A DNA stretch of 47,279 bases from Pseudomonadota bacterium. GTDB taxonomy: Bacteria; Pseudomonadota; Alphaproteobacteria; Rhizobiales; Xanthobacteraceae. The notes under the pieces were generated by a model. That model was not told the origin of the DNA. It worked only from the letters and a program-made list of their open reading frames with translations, and did no database searches. The DNA lies in NCBI GenBank assembly GCA_023386885.1, contig JAEWIX010000052.1, positions 1-47,279 on the forward strand. The letters run 5' to 3'. This document shows positions 1 through 7,165 of the stretch, in pieces. Within the stretch, counting starts at the first letter, position 1. Every line of letters starts with the position of its first letter. The position numbers and the translations under genes were made by a program.

Positions 1-167
1 CCCCCCCCCCCCCGCCCACCGGCGTGGCGCCCGCCGCGGCCCGCTACTACGCCGCCGGATATTACTATGCCGCCAAGCGCCAGCGACGCCACCATGGCGG
101 CCGTCACGACGCGCAGGCGCACGCAACACCGACCGGCACGCCGCTCTCGATCCTCCCACCGCAGTAA
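1..167 (+). CDS. C-terminal end of an unknown Pro/Tyr-rich protein (partial)
   Basis: An open frame runs from the window edge (codons in phase with base 3) to TAA at 165-167. It starts in a run of 13 C, read as polyproline, and continues with ARYYAAGYYYAAKRQRRHH, a Tyr/Ala segment followed by a basic stretch. The 5' end lies outside the window. The composition resembles C-terminal tails of secreted or cell-envelope proteins in this bacterial group, but no domain is recognisable and no function is assigned. The C run is a place where base-count errors are likely, so the phase upstream of base 14 is uncertain. Confidence 0.4.
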   Translation, partial: PPPPPTGVAPAAARYYAAGYYYAAKRQRRHHGGRHDAQAHATPTGTPLSILPPQ

Positions 168-268
168 CGCGCGACGGCTCGAAGCATCGGTTACACATTC
201 AATCCCGACACCGTTTCGGATAAGGTCGGCGACGCACGATATTGCTCGTGGCTCGCGAGACCAACGCT

Positions 269-693
269 ATGCATCACCTCACTCCCCTCTCCGGCTTCCT
301 CGGCGGCGCGCTGATCGGATTGGCCAGCGCGCTCCTGATGCTGTTGACCGGTCGCATCGCCGGCATCAGCGGTATCTTCGGCGGGTTGCTCACGGCGCGC
401 GCGAGCGATCGCGGCTGGCGCCTCGCCTTTATCGTTGGCCTGATCGCGGCGCCGTTGCTGGCAGCGCTCGGCGGAGCGGCCGTTGCGGCGCCGACAATGC
501 CGGCGAGCTATGTCGTGATCGCCATCGCCGGTCTGCTGGTCGGGTCGGCACCCGCATGGGCAGTGGCTGTACCTCCGGCCACGGCGTTTGCGGCACCGCG
601 CGGCTATCGGCGCGTTCGATCACAGCAACCGTCACATTCATGATCGCCGCCATCGCCGTCGTCGCGGTGACGCGCCATCTCGGCGGGAGTTAA
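269..693 (+). pseudogene. YeeE/YedE-family transporter, first half (PmpA-like), interrupted by a one-base frameshift
   Basis: The N-terminal part (ATG 269, starting MHHLTPLSGFLGGALIGL) and the C-terminal part (GTRMGSGCTSGHGVCGTARL, ending at TAA 691-693) together make a normal half-size YeeE/YedE (DUF395) membrane protein of about 141 residues, but they lie in different frames. The break is at about 541-546, in GTCGGGTCGG: one extra base, most simply a fourth G, would restore ...LLVGVGTRMGSG... The Cys of SGCTSGHGVCG is typical of this family, which is linked to uptake of thiosulfate or other sulfur species. The next gene, 5 bases downstream, encodes the partner half. Either the gene is a recent pseudogene or the base is a homopolymer sequencing error; the intact coding character on both sides favours the latter or a very recent event. 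Confidence 0.75.
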
Positions 694-697
694 GATC

Positions 698-1153
698 ATG
701 CCGCAGCTTCTCGCCGCCTTTGGATGCGGACTTCTGTTCGGCGCGGGTCTGCTGATCTCGGGCATGACGCAGCCGGACAAGGTGCTCGGCTTCCTCGACA
801 TCTTCGGCGCGTGGGATGCGACGCTGGCGTTTGTGATGGCGGGCGCGGTGATCGTCACCGGTATCGGCTTCGCGCTGGTGCGACGGCGCGGCGCGCCGGT
901 GCTCGCGGCGAAACTGCAATGGCCGACACGAGACGACATCGACGCGCCACTGATCGCCGGCGCGGCGTTGTTTGGCATCGGCTGGGGGCTGGTCGGGCTT
1001 TGTCCCGGTCCCGCCCTCGTCAACCTCGCCAGCCTCAGCCTGCCGGTGATCGTGTTCGTGGTTGCGATGGCGGTCGGAATGCTCGGCGTCGACCTCTGGC
1101 AACAGCGCGCATCGGTACGCGAGCGCACCGTCACTGTATCGGCGGACGGCTGA
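698..1153 (+). CDS. YeeE/YedE-family transporter, second half (DUF6691, PmpB-like)
   Basis: A 151-residue, strongly hydrophobic membrane protein with about four transmembrane segments. It begins MPQLLAAFGCGLLFGAGLLI and carries the family hallmarks SGMTQPDKVLGFLDIFG and GLVGLCPGPALVNL, the latter containing the conserved Cys. In split members of the YeeE/YedE family two short proteins replace one long transporter, and this gene directly follows the other half (269-693). The pair is therefore probably one inner-membrane permease for a sulfur compound. The substrate cannot be told from sequence. No sulfur dioxygenase, rhodanese or BigR-type ArsR regulator lies next to it here, although such genes often do; two rhodaneses occur 13 kb away. 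Confidence 0.85.
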   Translation: MPQLLAAFGCGLLFGAGLLISGMTQPDKVLGFLDIFGAWDATLAFVMAGAVIVTGIGFALVRRRGAPVLAAKLQWPTRDDIDAPLIAGAALFGIGWGLVGLCPGPALVNLASLSLPVIVFVVAMAVGMLGVDLWQQRASVRERTVTVSADG

Positions 1154-1244
1154 TCGCCGCTGTTGTGGCATTTGACAGTTCAGCGACGGTTGGCCACGCT
1201 GGCGTTCGACAATCCGTCTCTGCCGGAAGCCCCACGGAAACTTC

Positions 1245-2417
1245 ATGTCCAACGCACCGCATTTCGATATCGACGTCCGCGACTTCTGGAATGATCCCTA
1301 CCCCGCGCTGAAGCGGATGCGCGCCGAGACGCCGATCGCGTTCATCCCGCAACTCGGCTCCACCATCTTCACGCGGCGCGACGATATTTTCGTCTCCGAA
1401 AAGCAGATCGCTGTGTTCTCCTCGCATCAACCCGCCGGCCTGATGAATGTGCTGATGGGCCACAACATGATGCGCAAGGACGGCGACGCACACATGTCCG
1501 AGCGCGCGGCGATGTTTCCCGCCGTATCGCCGCGCACCGTGCGCGATACCTGGCGCGCGCAATTCCAGGCGCATGCGAATCGCATTCTCGATGACCTCGC
1601 GCCGCAAGGCCGTGCCGATCTCTGCAAGGCGTTCGCGCTGCCGCTGTCGGCCGAGTGCCTCAAGCACATCACCGGCCTCACCAACATGCGCTATCAGGAC
1701 ATGGATGCGTGGTCGCAGGCGATGATTGACGGCATCGCCAACTACACCGGCGACAAGGCGGTGGAAGCGCGCTGCAACGCCGCCACCACCGGCATCGACG
1801 CCGCCATCGACGACATGATCCCGGTGGTGACGAAGCATCCGAACCAAAGCATCCTCAGCGTGCTGCTGGCTGCGGGCATGGCGATGGAGAGCATCCGCGC
1901 CAACATCAAGCTCGCGATCTCCGGCGGGCAGAACGAGCCGCGCGACGCCATCTCCGGCACCATCTGGGCGCTGCTGACGCATCCCGATCAACTCGCGCTG
2001 GTGCGCGACGGCAAAGCGAAGTGGATCGAGGTGTTCGAGGAATATGCGCGCTGGATCGCGCCGATCGGTATGTCGCCGCGCCGCGTCGCCAAGCCGTGGA
2101 CTTACGGCGGCGTCGATTTCGAACCGGAGGACCGGGTGTTCTTCATGTTCGGTTCGGCCAATCGTGACGAGGCCTGTTTCGACGATCCGGAAACCTTCGA
2201 CATTACTCGCGACACCGCCAAGAGCATCGCCTTTGGCGCCGGTCCGCATTACTGCGCCGGCGCGTGGGCCTCGCGCGCCATGGTCGCCGACGTCGCGTTG
2301 CCGAGCATCTTCGCCAGGTTGAAGAACCTGCGGCTCGACGAGGCCGAGCCGGTCCGCATCGGCGGCTGGGCGTTCCGCGGCCTGCTCAACCTGCCGGTGG
2401 TGTGGGACGCAACGTGA
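1245..2417 (+). CDS. Cytochrome P450 with a non-canonical I-helix
   Basis: A 390-residue soluble bacterial P450 (haem-thiolate monooxygenase). The haem-binding loop FGAGPHYCAGA (residues 330-340, thiolate Cys337) and the K-helix ExxR pair (E266, R269) are present. The I-helix, which normally reads (A/G)Gx(D/E)T and supplies the acid-alcohol pair for proton delivery, reads SGGQNEPRDAIS (about 226-237): the Thr is missing and the segment has Asn-Glu-Pro instead. This variant occurs in some proteobacterial P450s, so the gene need not be defective. Substrate unknown. No ferredoxin or ferredoxin reductase gene is adjacent, so redox partners must come from elsewhere. A strong terminator follows at 2441. 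Confidence 0.9.
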   Translation: MSNAPHFDIDVRDFWNDPYPALKRMRAETPIAFIPQLGSTIFTRRDDIFVSEKQIAVFSSHQPAGLMNVLMGHNMMRKDGDAHMSERAAMFPAVSPRTVRDTWRAQFQAHANRILDDLAPQGRADLCKAFALPLSAECLKHITGLTNMRYQDMDAWSQAMIDGIANYTGDKAVEARCNAATTGIDAAIDDMIPVVTKHPNQSILSVLLAAGMAMESIRANIKLAISGGQNEPRDAISGTIWALLTHPDQLALVRDGKAKWIEVFEEYARWIAPIGMSPRRVAKPWTYGGVDFEPEDRVFFMFGSANRDEACFDDPETFDITRDTAKSIAFGAGPHYCAGAWASRAMVADVALPSIFARLKNLRLDEAEPVRIGGWAFRGLLNLPVVWDAT

Positions 2418-2440
2418 AGTCGTCGCCGCCATAACAAATA

Positions 2441-2471
2441 CCCTGCTTCCGGGCGCCGGAAGCAGGGTTTT
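2441..2471 (+). terminator. Rho-independent terminator after the P450 gene, possibly bidirectional
   Basis: A perfect 12-bp stem, CCCTGCTTCCGG (2441-2452) and its complement (2456-2467), closes a GCG loop and is followed by TTTT. On the other strand the stem is followed by TATTTGTTAT, so it may also end transcription of the converging bfr gene. Confidence 0.85.
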
Positions 2472-2527
2472 CAATACCGCAAGAGCAAGACCGGAGCGTG
2501 CGAACGTTCGCGCGATCCGGTACGCGC

Positions 2528-3007
2528 CTATTCTTCCAGGCCGCCCATGTGCTTCTGGGCGTAAAGCTGGACACCGAGGCGCTTGACCAGATCAAGCTGG
2601 GTCTCGAGGAAATCGATGTGGTGTTCCTCGTCCTTCATCAGGCCGATGAACAGCTCACGCGACACGTAGTCCTTGACCTTGTCGCAATGCGCCGCAGCTT
2701 CCTCATAAAGCTTGCGCGCGCTGATCTCCGCGGCCAGGTCGCATTCCAGCACTTCCTTGATGTCCTGACCGATCCGCAGCGGATCGAGCACCTGCATGTT
2801 GGGGAAGCCTTCGAGAAACAGGATCCGGTCGGTGAAACGATCGGCATGATTCATTTCTTCGATGGATTCCTTGCGCCACTGCTTGGCGAGATCCTTCAAG
2901 CCCCAGTTGTCGAGCAGCCGATAATGCAGCCAATATTGGCTGATCGCGGTCAACTCGCTCCGCAATCCCTTGTTGAGATAATCGATGACCTTGGCATCGC
3001 CCTTCAT
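2528..3007 (-). CDS. bfr: Bacterioferritin
   Basis: A 159-residue bacterioferritin beginning MKGDAKVIDYLNKGL. It stores iron as a ferric mineral inside a 24-subunit haem-containing shell. Numbering from this Met, the ferroxidase ligands Glu18, Glu51, His54, Glu94, Glu127 and His130 are all present, as is the haem-ligating Met52 (EEMNHADR). The start is fixed by AAGGAG at 3015-3020, seven bases upstream of ATG 3007; a TTG six bases further upstream is in frame but badly placed. An ICE/Irr box lies 40 bp upstream and bfd lies behind it in the same direction. This suits the known arrangement in Rhizobiales, where Irr represses iron storage under iron limitation. Confidence 0.97.
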   Translation of the reverse strand: MKGDAKVIDYLNKGLRSELTAISQYWLHYRLLDNWGLKDLAKQWRKESIEEMNHADRFTDRILFLEGFPNMQVLDPLRIGQDIKEVLECDLAAEISARKLYEEAAAHCDKVKDYVSRELFIGLMKDEEHHIDFLETQLDLVKRLGVQLYAQKHMGGLEE

Positions 3008-3047
3008 GATCAAGCTCCTTGCCGCAAACTGCGATCCTGCAATCTAA

Positions 3048-3064
3048 TTTAGAACGTTTCTAAA
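3048..3064 (-). promoter_or_regulatory. ICE / Irr box upstream of bfr
   Basis: TTTAGAACGTTTCTAAA is a perfect 7-3-7 inverted repeat (TTTAGAA-CGT-TTCTAAA) and matches the iron control element consensus as I know it for Irr in Rhizobiales. It ends 40 bp upstream of the bfr start, where a bound repressor would block transcription. The match and position are seen; Irr control is inferred. Confidence 0.8.
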
Positions 3065-3175
3065 TGATATTTGCGGCGGGAGCAAGCGCGATGACGGAAT
3101 AGCACAGGCGCAACGTGTCGCACCACCCCGGAGCCGGTGAGACAGTCCTGCAACCAATGATATTCTTGCGGATAA

Positions 3176-3493
3176 TCAGGCAGTTATGGCGACATGCCCA
3201 TGATCGGCGGATACCGCCGCAGCCGTTTCGGCGGCCGGATCGACCTCATGCGGATGGCTGTGCGGGCAGCCGGAGCAGCACGCCGTGGCACAGGTTTGGC
3301 TCAAAGCCTCCGTCAGGGCACCGGTCAGCGCTTCCGTCATGATCTGCTTGATGGTGCGCGCGCAGCGGCCGCACTCGGCGGAACAGCCGAGGCAGCCATA
3401 GACCTGCTTCGCCGTGCGCGGAGTATCCGACGCGGCGGTCACGGCAGCACGAACGTCGTGGTCGCTCAGCACGTTACAGGAGCAAACAATCAT
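3176..3493 (-). CDS. bfd: Bacterioferritin-associated ferredoxin with a Cys/His-rich tail
   Basis: A 105-residue protein beginning MIVCSCNVLSDHDVRAAV. Bfd is a small [2Fe-2S] protein that passes electrons to bacterioferritin to release stored iron. The expected cluster ligands are Cys4 and Cys6 (CSC) plus Cys41 and Cys44 (ECGRC). Two further Cys (34 and 37, GCLGC) lie just before them. Typical Bfd proteins are about 64-75 residues; this one has a C-terminal extension containing Cys68, CCSGC (72-76) and HSHPH (78-82), which looks like a metal-binding tail. It lies 168 bp upstream of bfr on the same strand, with its own ICE-like box near 3613. Confidence 0.93.
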   Translation of the reverse strand: MIVCSCNVLSDHDVRAAVTAASDTPRTAKQVYGCLGCSAECGRCARTIKQIMTEALTGALTEALSQTCATACCSGCPHSHPHEVDPAAETAAAVSADHGHVAITA

Positions 3494-3612
3494 GACAGGA
3501 GAGTAGCCCGGTGATCGATGTGTCTTGGATATTCATCCGGCCCGCCAGAAGCAAAAGGAAAAGCGCCAATTTGCAGCTATTCCAAACTGTCCCTCAGAGG
3601 TCATGAGAACAA

Positions 3613-3629
3613 TGTAGAATGATTCTAAA
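3613..3629 (-). promoter_or_regulatory. ICE-like / Irr box upstream of bfd
   Basis: TGTAGAATGATTCTAAA is a 7-3-7 inverted repeat (TGTAGAA-TGA-TTCTAAA) with one mismatch to the perfect element at 3048. It lies 120 bp upstream of the bfd start. The rest of the 3494-3842 gap shows no gene. Confidence 0.6.
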
Positions 3630-3842
3630 TTAGTCTCCGAACCCCGCTGCCGGACACGACGACCTATCGCCATGGATCGGCAGCCATGCAACGGCCCGCT
3701 GGCCCATGGAATGCGGCCGCATTTCCGGTCTTTGATGGCAAGATTCCGCGTGCTCGTTCATTGAACGTTCAAATGAAGTATGGAAGTTTTTGAGCGACAG
3801 ATCGCACTTCCTGTCCAGAGGTTTCGAGAGAAAGGTAAAGCC

Positions 3843-4151
3843 ATGAAGAAAGCACTGATGGCCGTTGCAACCGCCGCCACGCTTGCCGTCGCGGTTCTGG
3901 CGACGCCGCAAACCGCCGAAGCGCGTGGCGGCCGCATCGCGGCTGGCGTTGCCGCGGGTGTCATCGGCGGCGCCCTGCTCGGCGGCGCGCTGGCCGGACC
4001 GGGTTATTATGGTCACGGACCGGGTTACTACGGACCGGGCTACGGCTACTACGGCGGACCGGCTTATGTCGGAGCCCCCTGCTACTGGCAACGCCAGCGC
4101 TTCTGGGACGGTTACGGCTGGCGCGTTCGTCGCGTCCGCGTTTGCGGCTGA
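3843..4151 (+). CDS. Small secreted Gly/Tyr-rich protein
   Basis: A 102-residue protein. The signal peptide is MKKALMAVATAATLAVAVLA, with a likely cleavage after AEA. A Gly/Ala segment (RIAAGVAAGVIGGALLGGAL) resembles glycine-zipper segments, and a Gly-Tyr repeat of the form GPGYYGHGPGYYG follows. The end is CYWQRQRFWDGYGW followed by a basic stretch ending VCG. The ATG at 3843 is preceded by AGAAAGG and starts a proper signal peptide; an in-frame ATG at 3780 is not needed. The gene at 4438 has the same architecture and the same C-terminal block, so the two are paralogs. An envelope location is likely; function unknown. Confidence 0.8.
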   Translation: MKKALMAVATAATLAVAVLATPQTAEARGGRIAAGVAAGVIGGALLGGALAGPGYYGHGPGYYGPGYGYYGGPAYVGAPCYWQRQRFWDGYGWRVRRVRVCG

Positions 4152-4199
4152 CGTTGCATAGCCACCGCAACACACTTTAAACGCCTGAACATTAAAATC

Positions 4200-4238
4200 G
4201 CTCCGGATGGTGTGACAGCCATCCGGAGCAATTTGTTT
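4200..4238 (+). terminator. Rho-independent terminator
   Basis: An 11-bp stem, GCTCCGGATGG (4200-4210) with CCATCCGGAGC (4219-4229), closes an eight-base loop and is followed by AATTTGTTTT. It ends the small secreted-protein gene at 3843. Confidence 0.75.
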
Positions 4239-4437
4239 TGGCGTAAATTGGCCACCATTGCAGCCGAGTGAGTCGGCGTGTTGACCCGCGACGATGATCC
4301 GACGGTCCGCACCGGATGCCCAAGAACCTGCAAGAGAACCTGCACTAGAACCCGAGTTTTAGTTTCAACCGGACCTCGACCGTTCTCGCTTCAAACCAGC
4401 GCTATCCATGGCGCTTCCTTCCAGGAGTTACCCGATC

Positions 4438-4743
4438 ATGAAGACGACATTCACAGCCTTGCTGGCCGCGGCTACCGTGGCCGGTGCGCTCGCGGCGGCC
4501 ACGCCGGCGGCTCATGCCGATGGCGGCCGCATCGCTGCAGGCGTTGCCGGCGGCCTGCTCGGCGGCGCGCTGCTTGGCGCCGCGATCGCCAATTCGCAGC
4601 CGGCCTATGCGGCGCCTCCGCCGCCGCCCGCCTACTATGCGCCGCCGCCGGCCTATGTGGTCGAACCGGCCTGCCACTTCGAACGCGAGCGCTTCTGGGA
4701 CGGCTACGGCTGGCGTCAGCGCCGTATCCGCGTCTGCGACTGA
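4438..4743 (+). CDS. Small secreted Pro/Ala-rich protein, paralog of the gene at 3843
   Basis: A 101-residue protein. Signal peptide MKTTFTALLAAATVAGALAA with likely cleavage after AHA; a GGRIAAGVAGGLLGGALLGA glycine-zipper-like segment; a Pro/Tyr-rich stretch (PPPPPAYYAPPPAYV); and a C-terminal block CHFERERFWDGYGW followed by a basic run ending VCD. The final block keeps two Cys and RFWDGYGWR..R.R.RVC in common with the neighbour. AGGAG at 4423-4427 supports ATG 4438 over the in-frame ATG at 4408. Each paralog has its own promoter space and its own terminator, so they are separate transcription units. Function unknown; surface or periplasmic location inferred. Confidence 0.8.
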   Translation: MKTTFTALLAAATVAGALAAATPAAHADGGRIAAGVAGGLLGGALLGAAIANSQPAYAAPPPPPAYYAPPPAYVVEPACHFERERFWDGYGWRQRRIRVCD

Positions 4744-4777
4744 GCCGATAGTCTCTGCGTATCGTGACAATGAAAAG

Positions 4778-4799
4778 CCCGGCCGCGGCCGGGTTTTTT
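4778..4799 (+). terminator. Bidirectional rho-independent terminator
   Basis: A CCCGGC-CGCG-GCCGGG hairpin followed by six T on the plus strand and preceded by AAAA, so it has a T tract on both strands. It lies between the secreted-protein gene ending at 4743 and the converging transglycosylase gene ending at 4819. Confidence 0.85.
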
Positions 4800-4818
4800 G
4801 CGTTCGTGGCTTGCTCTG

Positions 4819-6078
4819 TCAGCGCGTCGTCATCGCCCGCAGCACCGCCTCGCTCGGCCAGCAATCGACCTTGATGCCGGCGGACTTCTGGAACGCGCCG
4901 AGCGCCGAGCGGGTCAGCATCCCCGCCTTGCCGTCGATCTTGTCGCGATAGAGTCCGAGTTTGGTCAGATGCCGTTGCATCGCCTCGACGTCGCGGCTGC
5001 GCAGTTGCGTCGAGGCTGACCACTTGGTCGCGAACGGCAAGCCATTGACCATCCGGTCGCTGAGGTGACCGACGAACAGCACATATAAATCCGAAAAGTT
5101 GTATTCTTTGATGACGAAGTAATTCTTCGTGGTCAGGAATGCTGGGCCATAGCTGCCCTCCGGCTGCAACAGCGAGGCCGGCTGCGCCTGCTCCGCCGCG
5201 CTCAGCTTTTCGCCGCGCACCGGTACGAACCCCGCGCGCAACCATTCGCCGATCGGCCGCGTCACTTCGGGTGTTCCTTGCGTACAATCGGCGTTGCGCG
5301 GTGCCTGCACCTCATACGCCCAACGCACGCCGCGCTGCCATCCCTTGTTGACGAGTTGCTGCGCGGCGGAGGCTAGCGCGTCCGGGATCGAGGTCCAGAT
5401 GTTGACGCGGCTGTCGCCGTCGAAATCGACACCGTGCTTGTAAAGCTCCGACGGCAGGAATTGCGTCAGTCCCGTCGCGCCGGCCCATGACGAGCGGAAA
5501 TCCTTGCGCGCCACGACGCCGTCGCTCAGCAGCTTCAGCGCCAGGATAAACTCCTCGCGAAATTGCTCCTTGCGGCGGCCGACATAGGCCTGCGTCGCCA
5601 CCACGCGTAACGCGTCGTAGGGCAGACGATAACGCCCGTAGTCGGTCTCCCGCCCCCAGATTGCGAGGATCACCGAACCGGGCACGCCGAACCGCTTCTC
5701 GATCGCCGCCAGCGTCGCACGATGCTGCTGCATCAGCTTGCGGCCCTCGCCCGCGAGCCGCGCGATGGTCGATTCCTTCACATAGGCGGCCGGCACCTGC
5801 ACGAACTCGGCCTGCGACGGCGCACCGGTGGCGGGACGCCCCGGCAGCAGCAGGTCCGGCAGCTTGTAGTCGGGCTCGAGCCCGCGCGTCTGCGCCTCGA
5901 AAGCGGCGCGCGTGACGCCCGCCTTCTGCGCATCCGGCCAGACCGACTCGACGAAGCGCGAGAAACCGGCATCGGCGGCTTTGGCTTGCGGTATCACGCA
6001 CAGCACAGCAAGCGTTGAGAGCGCGAGCGCGCATCGCCACGCCAGCGCGAACCGGCGGCGCTTGCGTGACGCCGTCAA
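4819..6078 (-). CDS. Lytic murein transglycosylase (MltB/SLT_2 family) with peptidoglycan-binding domain
   Basis: A protein of about 419 residues that cleaves the glycan strands of peptidoglycan in the periplasm. A basic N terminus and hydrophobic segment (about 10-33) form a signal peptide ending AKA. The SLT_2 domain covers about 37-340, with catalytic Glu144 in IWGRETDYGRY and the GATGLTQFLPSE motif. The C-terminal PG_binding_1 domain (about 350-415) contains MQRHLTKLGLYRDKIDGKAG. The proposed start is TTG 6078, which overlaps the TGA of the upstream membrane-protein gene, so translation is probably coupled. No ATG gives a complete signal peptide, and longer in-frame readings run through the neighbouring gene. 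Confidence 0.88.
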   Translation of the reverse strand: MTASRKRRRFALAWRCALALSTLAVLCVIPQAKAADAGFSRFVESVWPDAQKAGVTRAAFEAQTRGLEPDYKLPDLLLPGRPATGAPSQAEFVQVPAAYVKESTIARLAGEGRKLMQQHRATLAAIEKRFGVPGSVILAIWGRETDYGRYRLPYDALRVVATQAYVGRRKEQFREEFILALKLLSDGVVARKDFRSSWAGATGLTQFLPSELYKHGVDFDGDSRVNIWTSIPDALASAAQQLVNKGWQRGVRWAYEVQAPRNADCTQGTPEVTRPIGEWLRAGFVPVRGEKLSAAEQAQPASLLQPEGSYGPAFLTTKNYFVIKEYNFSDLYVLFVGHLSDRMVNGLPFATKWSASTQLRSRDVEAMQRHLTKLGLYRDKIDGKAGMLTRSALGAFQKSAGIKVDCWPSEAVLRAMTTR

Positions 6079-6662
6079 TGGTGCGCCTTGGCTTTGGCCG
6101 CGCTCTCGGTTTCGCTCAGCAGGCGATCGACATAGGCGATGCCCACCGCCGAAACGATGAAGACGATGTGGATGATGGTCTGCCACATCACGCCGGTCTC
6201 CGTGTAGTTGGTCTTGCCGCTGCCGAGCCCGCCGGCCTCGATGAAGGTGCGCAGCAGATGGATCGAGGAGATGCCGATGATGGCCATCGCCAGCTTGATC
6301 TTCAGCACGCTGGCATTGACGTGGCTGAGCCATTCCGGCTCGTCGGGATGGCCCTCGAGATTGAGCCGCGACACGAACGTCTCGTAACCGCCGACGATCA
6401 CCATCACCAGCAGGTTGGAGATCATCACCACGTCGATCAGGCTGAGGATCACCAGCATGATCTGTTGTTCGGAAAAATCGAAAGCGTGGGCGACGAGGTG
6501 CCATAACTCCTTGAGGAACAGCACCGCGTAGACCGCCTGTCCGACGATCAGCCCAACATAGAGCGGCAACTGTAGCCAGCGCGAACTGAAGATCAGCAAG
6601 GGGATCGGCCGCAGACGACCGGGTCCTGGCGGCGGCAGCGGCGTTTCGGGCGTCATCGACAT
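6075..6662 (-). CDS. UPF0114 family inner-membrane protein (YqhA-like)
   Basis: A 195-residue membrane protein. A Pro-rich N terminus leads into IFSSRWLQLPLYVGLIVGQA, which is characteristic of UPF0114, then ELWHLV, LSLIDVVMISNLLVMVIVGG and SHVNASVLKIKLAMAIIGIS. About four transmembrane helices are visible. The molecular role of this family is not established. The last four bases overlap the TTG start of the lytic transglycosylase, suggesting a two-gene operon. A second Met (6656) is an alternative start. Confidence 0.88.
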   Translation of the reverse strand: MSMTPETPLPPPGPGRLRPIPLLIFSSRWLQLPLYVGLIVGQAVYAVLFLKELWHLVAHAFDFSEQQIMLVILSLIDVVMISNLLVMVIVGGYETFVSRLNLEGHPDEPEWLSHVNASVLKIKLAMAIIGISSIHLLRTFIEAGGLGSGKTNYTETGVMWQTIIHIVFIVSAVGIAYVDRLLSETESAAKAKAHH

Positions 6663-6711
6663 GGATCGGTCTCTGCTTGAAAAGAATAAACTGAAGGGGA
6701 ACGAATTTCGA

Positions 6712-7077
6712 CTACACGCTACGCCCGTCGAATTTCTGCGGCGTCAACGAATCCGGCTCGACGCCGTCCAGACATCTCACATTGACGGCCATCGTTTCCG
6801 TCCCGTCCGGGGCGGTGCCGCGCGCGAAGGACTGGATGCCGCAGACCTTGCAGAACAGATGCCGGATGTGATGCTTGTTGAAACGATACTCTGTCAATGC
6901 GTCATCGCCGCCCAGCAGCTTGAAGGCCGATGCCGGCGTGAATGCAAGGATCGAGCCGAGCCTGCCGCAACGCGAACAGTTGCAGCTTATCGTATGGTCG
7001 AGGTCCGCTGTCACCTCGTAGCGAACCGCACCGCATTGGCATCCACCGGTATAGGCCTGCGCTGTCATGGTTTTCAT
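6712..7077 (-). CDS. GFA-family (CENP-V/GFA domain) zinc protein
   Basis: A 121-residue protein of the glutathione-dependent formaldehyde-activating enzyme family fold. The zinc-binding Cys motifs are GGCQCGAVRYE (about 11-21), CNCSRCGRLG (about 32-41) and FCKVCGIQSF (about 75-84). The family includes the original Gfa of Paracoccus, but most short members have no known substrate, and the formaldehyde role is disputed. It sits 50 bp upstream of the UPF0114 gene on the same strand. ATG 7077 is used; an internal Met four residues later is possible. Confidence 0.87.
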   Translation of the reverse strand: MKTMTAQAYTGGCQCGAVRYEVTADLDHTISCNCSRCGRLGSILAFTPASAFKLLGGDDALTEYRFNKHHIRHLFCKVCGIQSFARGTAPDGTETMAVNVRCLDGVEPDSLTPQKFDGRSV

Positions 7078-7165
7078 CCTGAACGAACCGGGCTGTCACG
7101 TAGCGGCGAATTTTGCCTGATTCGTGTTGCGTCGGCGCGATCGCATAGCCATCCGCCGCGAAAAA

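Noticed and set aside
1..13. Run of 13 C as a regulatory tract
   Set aside because: It lies at the window edge and reads as polyproline in the partial coding frame.
1131..2474. Long minus-strand open frame across the P450 gene
   Set aside because: The P450 has complete family motifs on the plus strand; the antisense product is His/Arg-rich with no domain.
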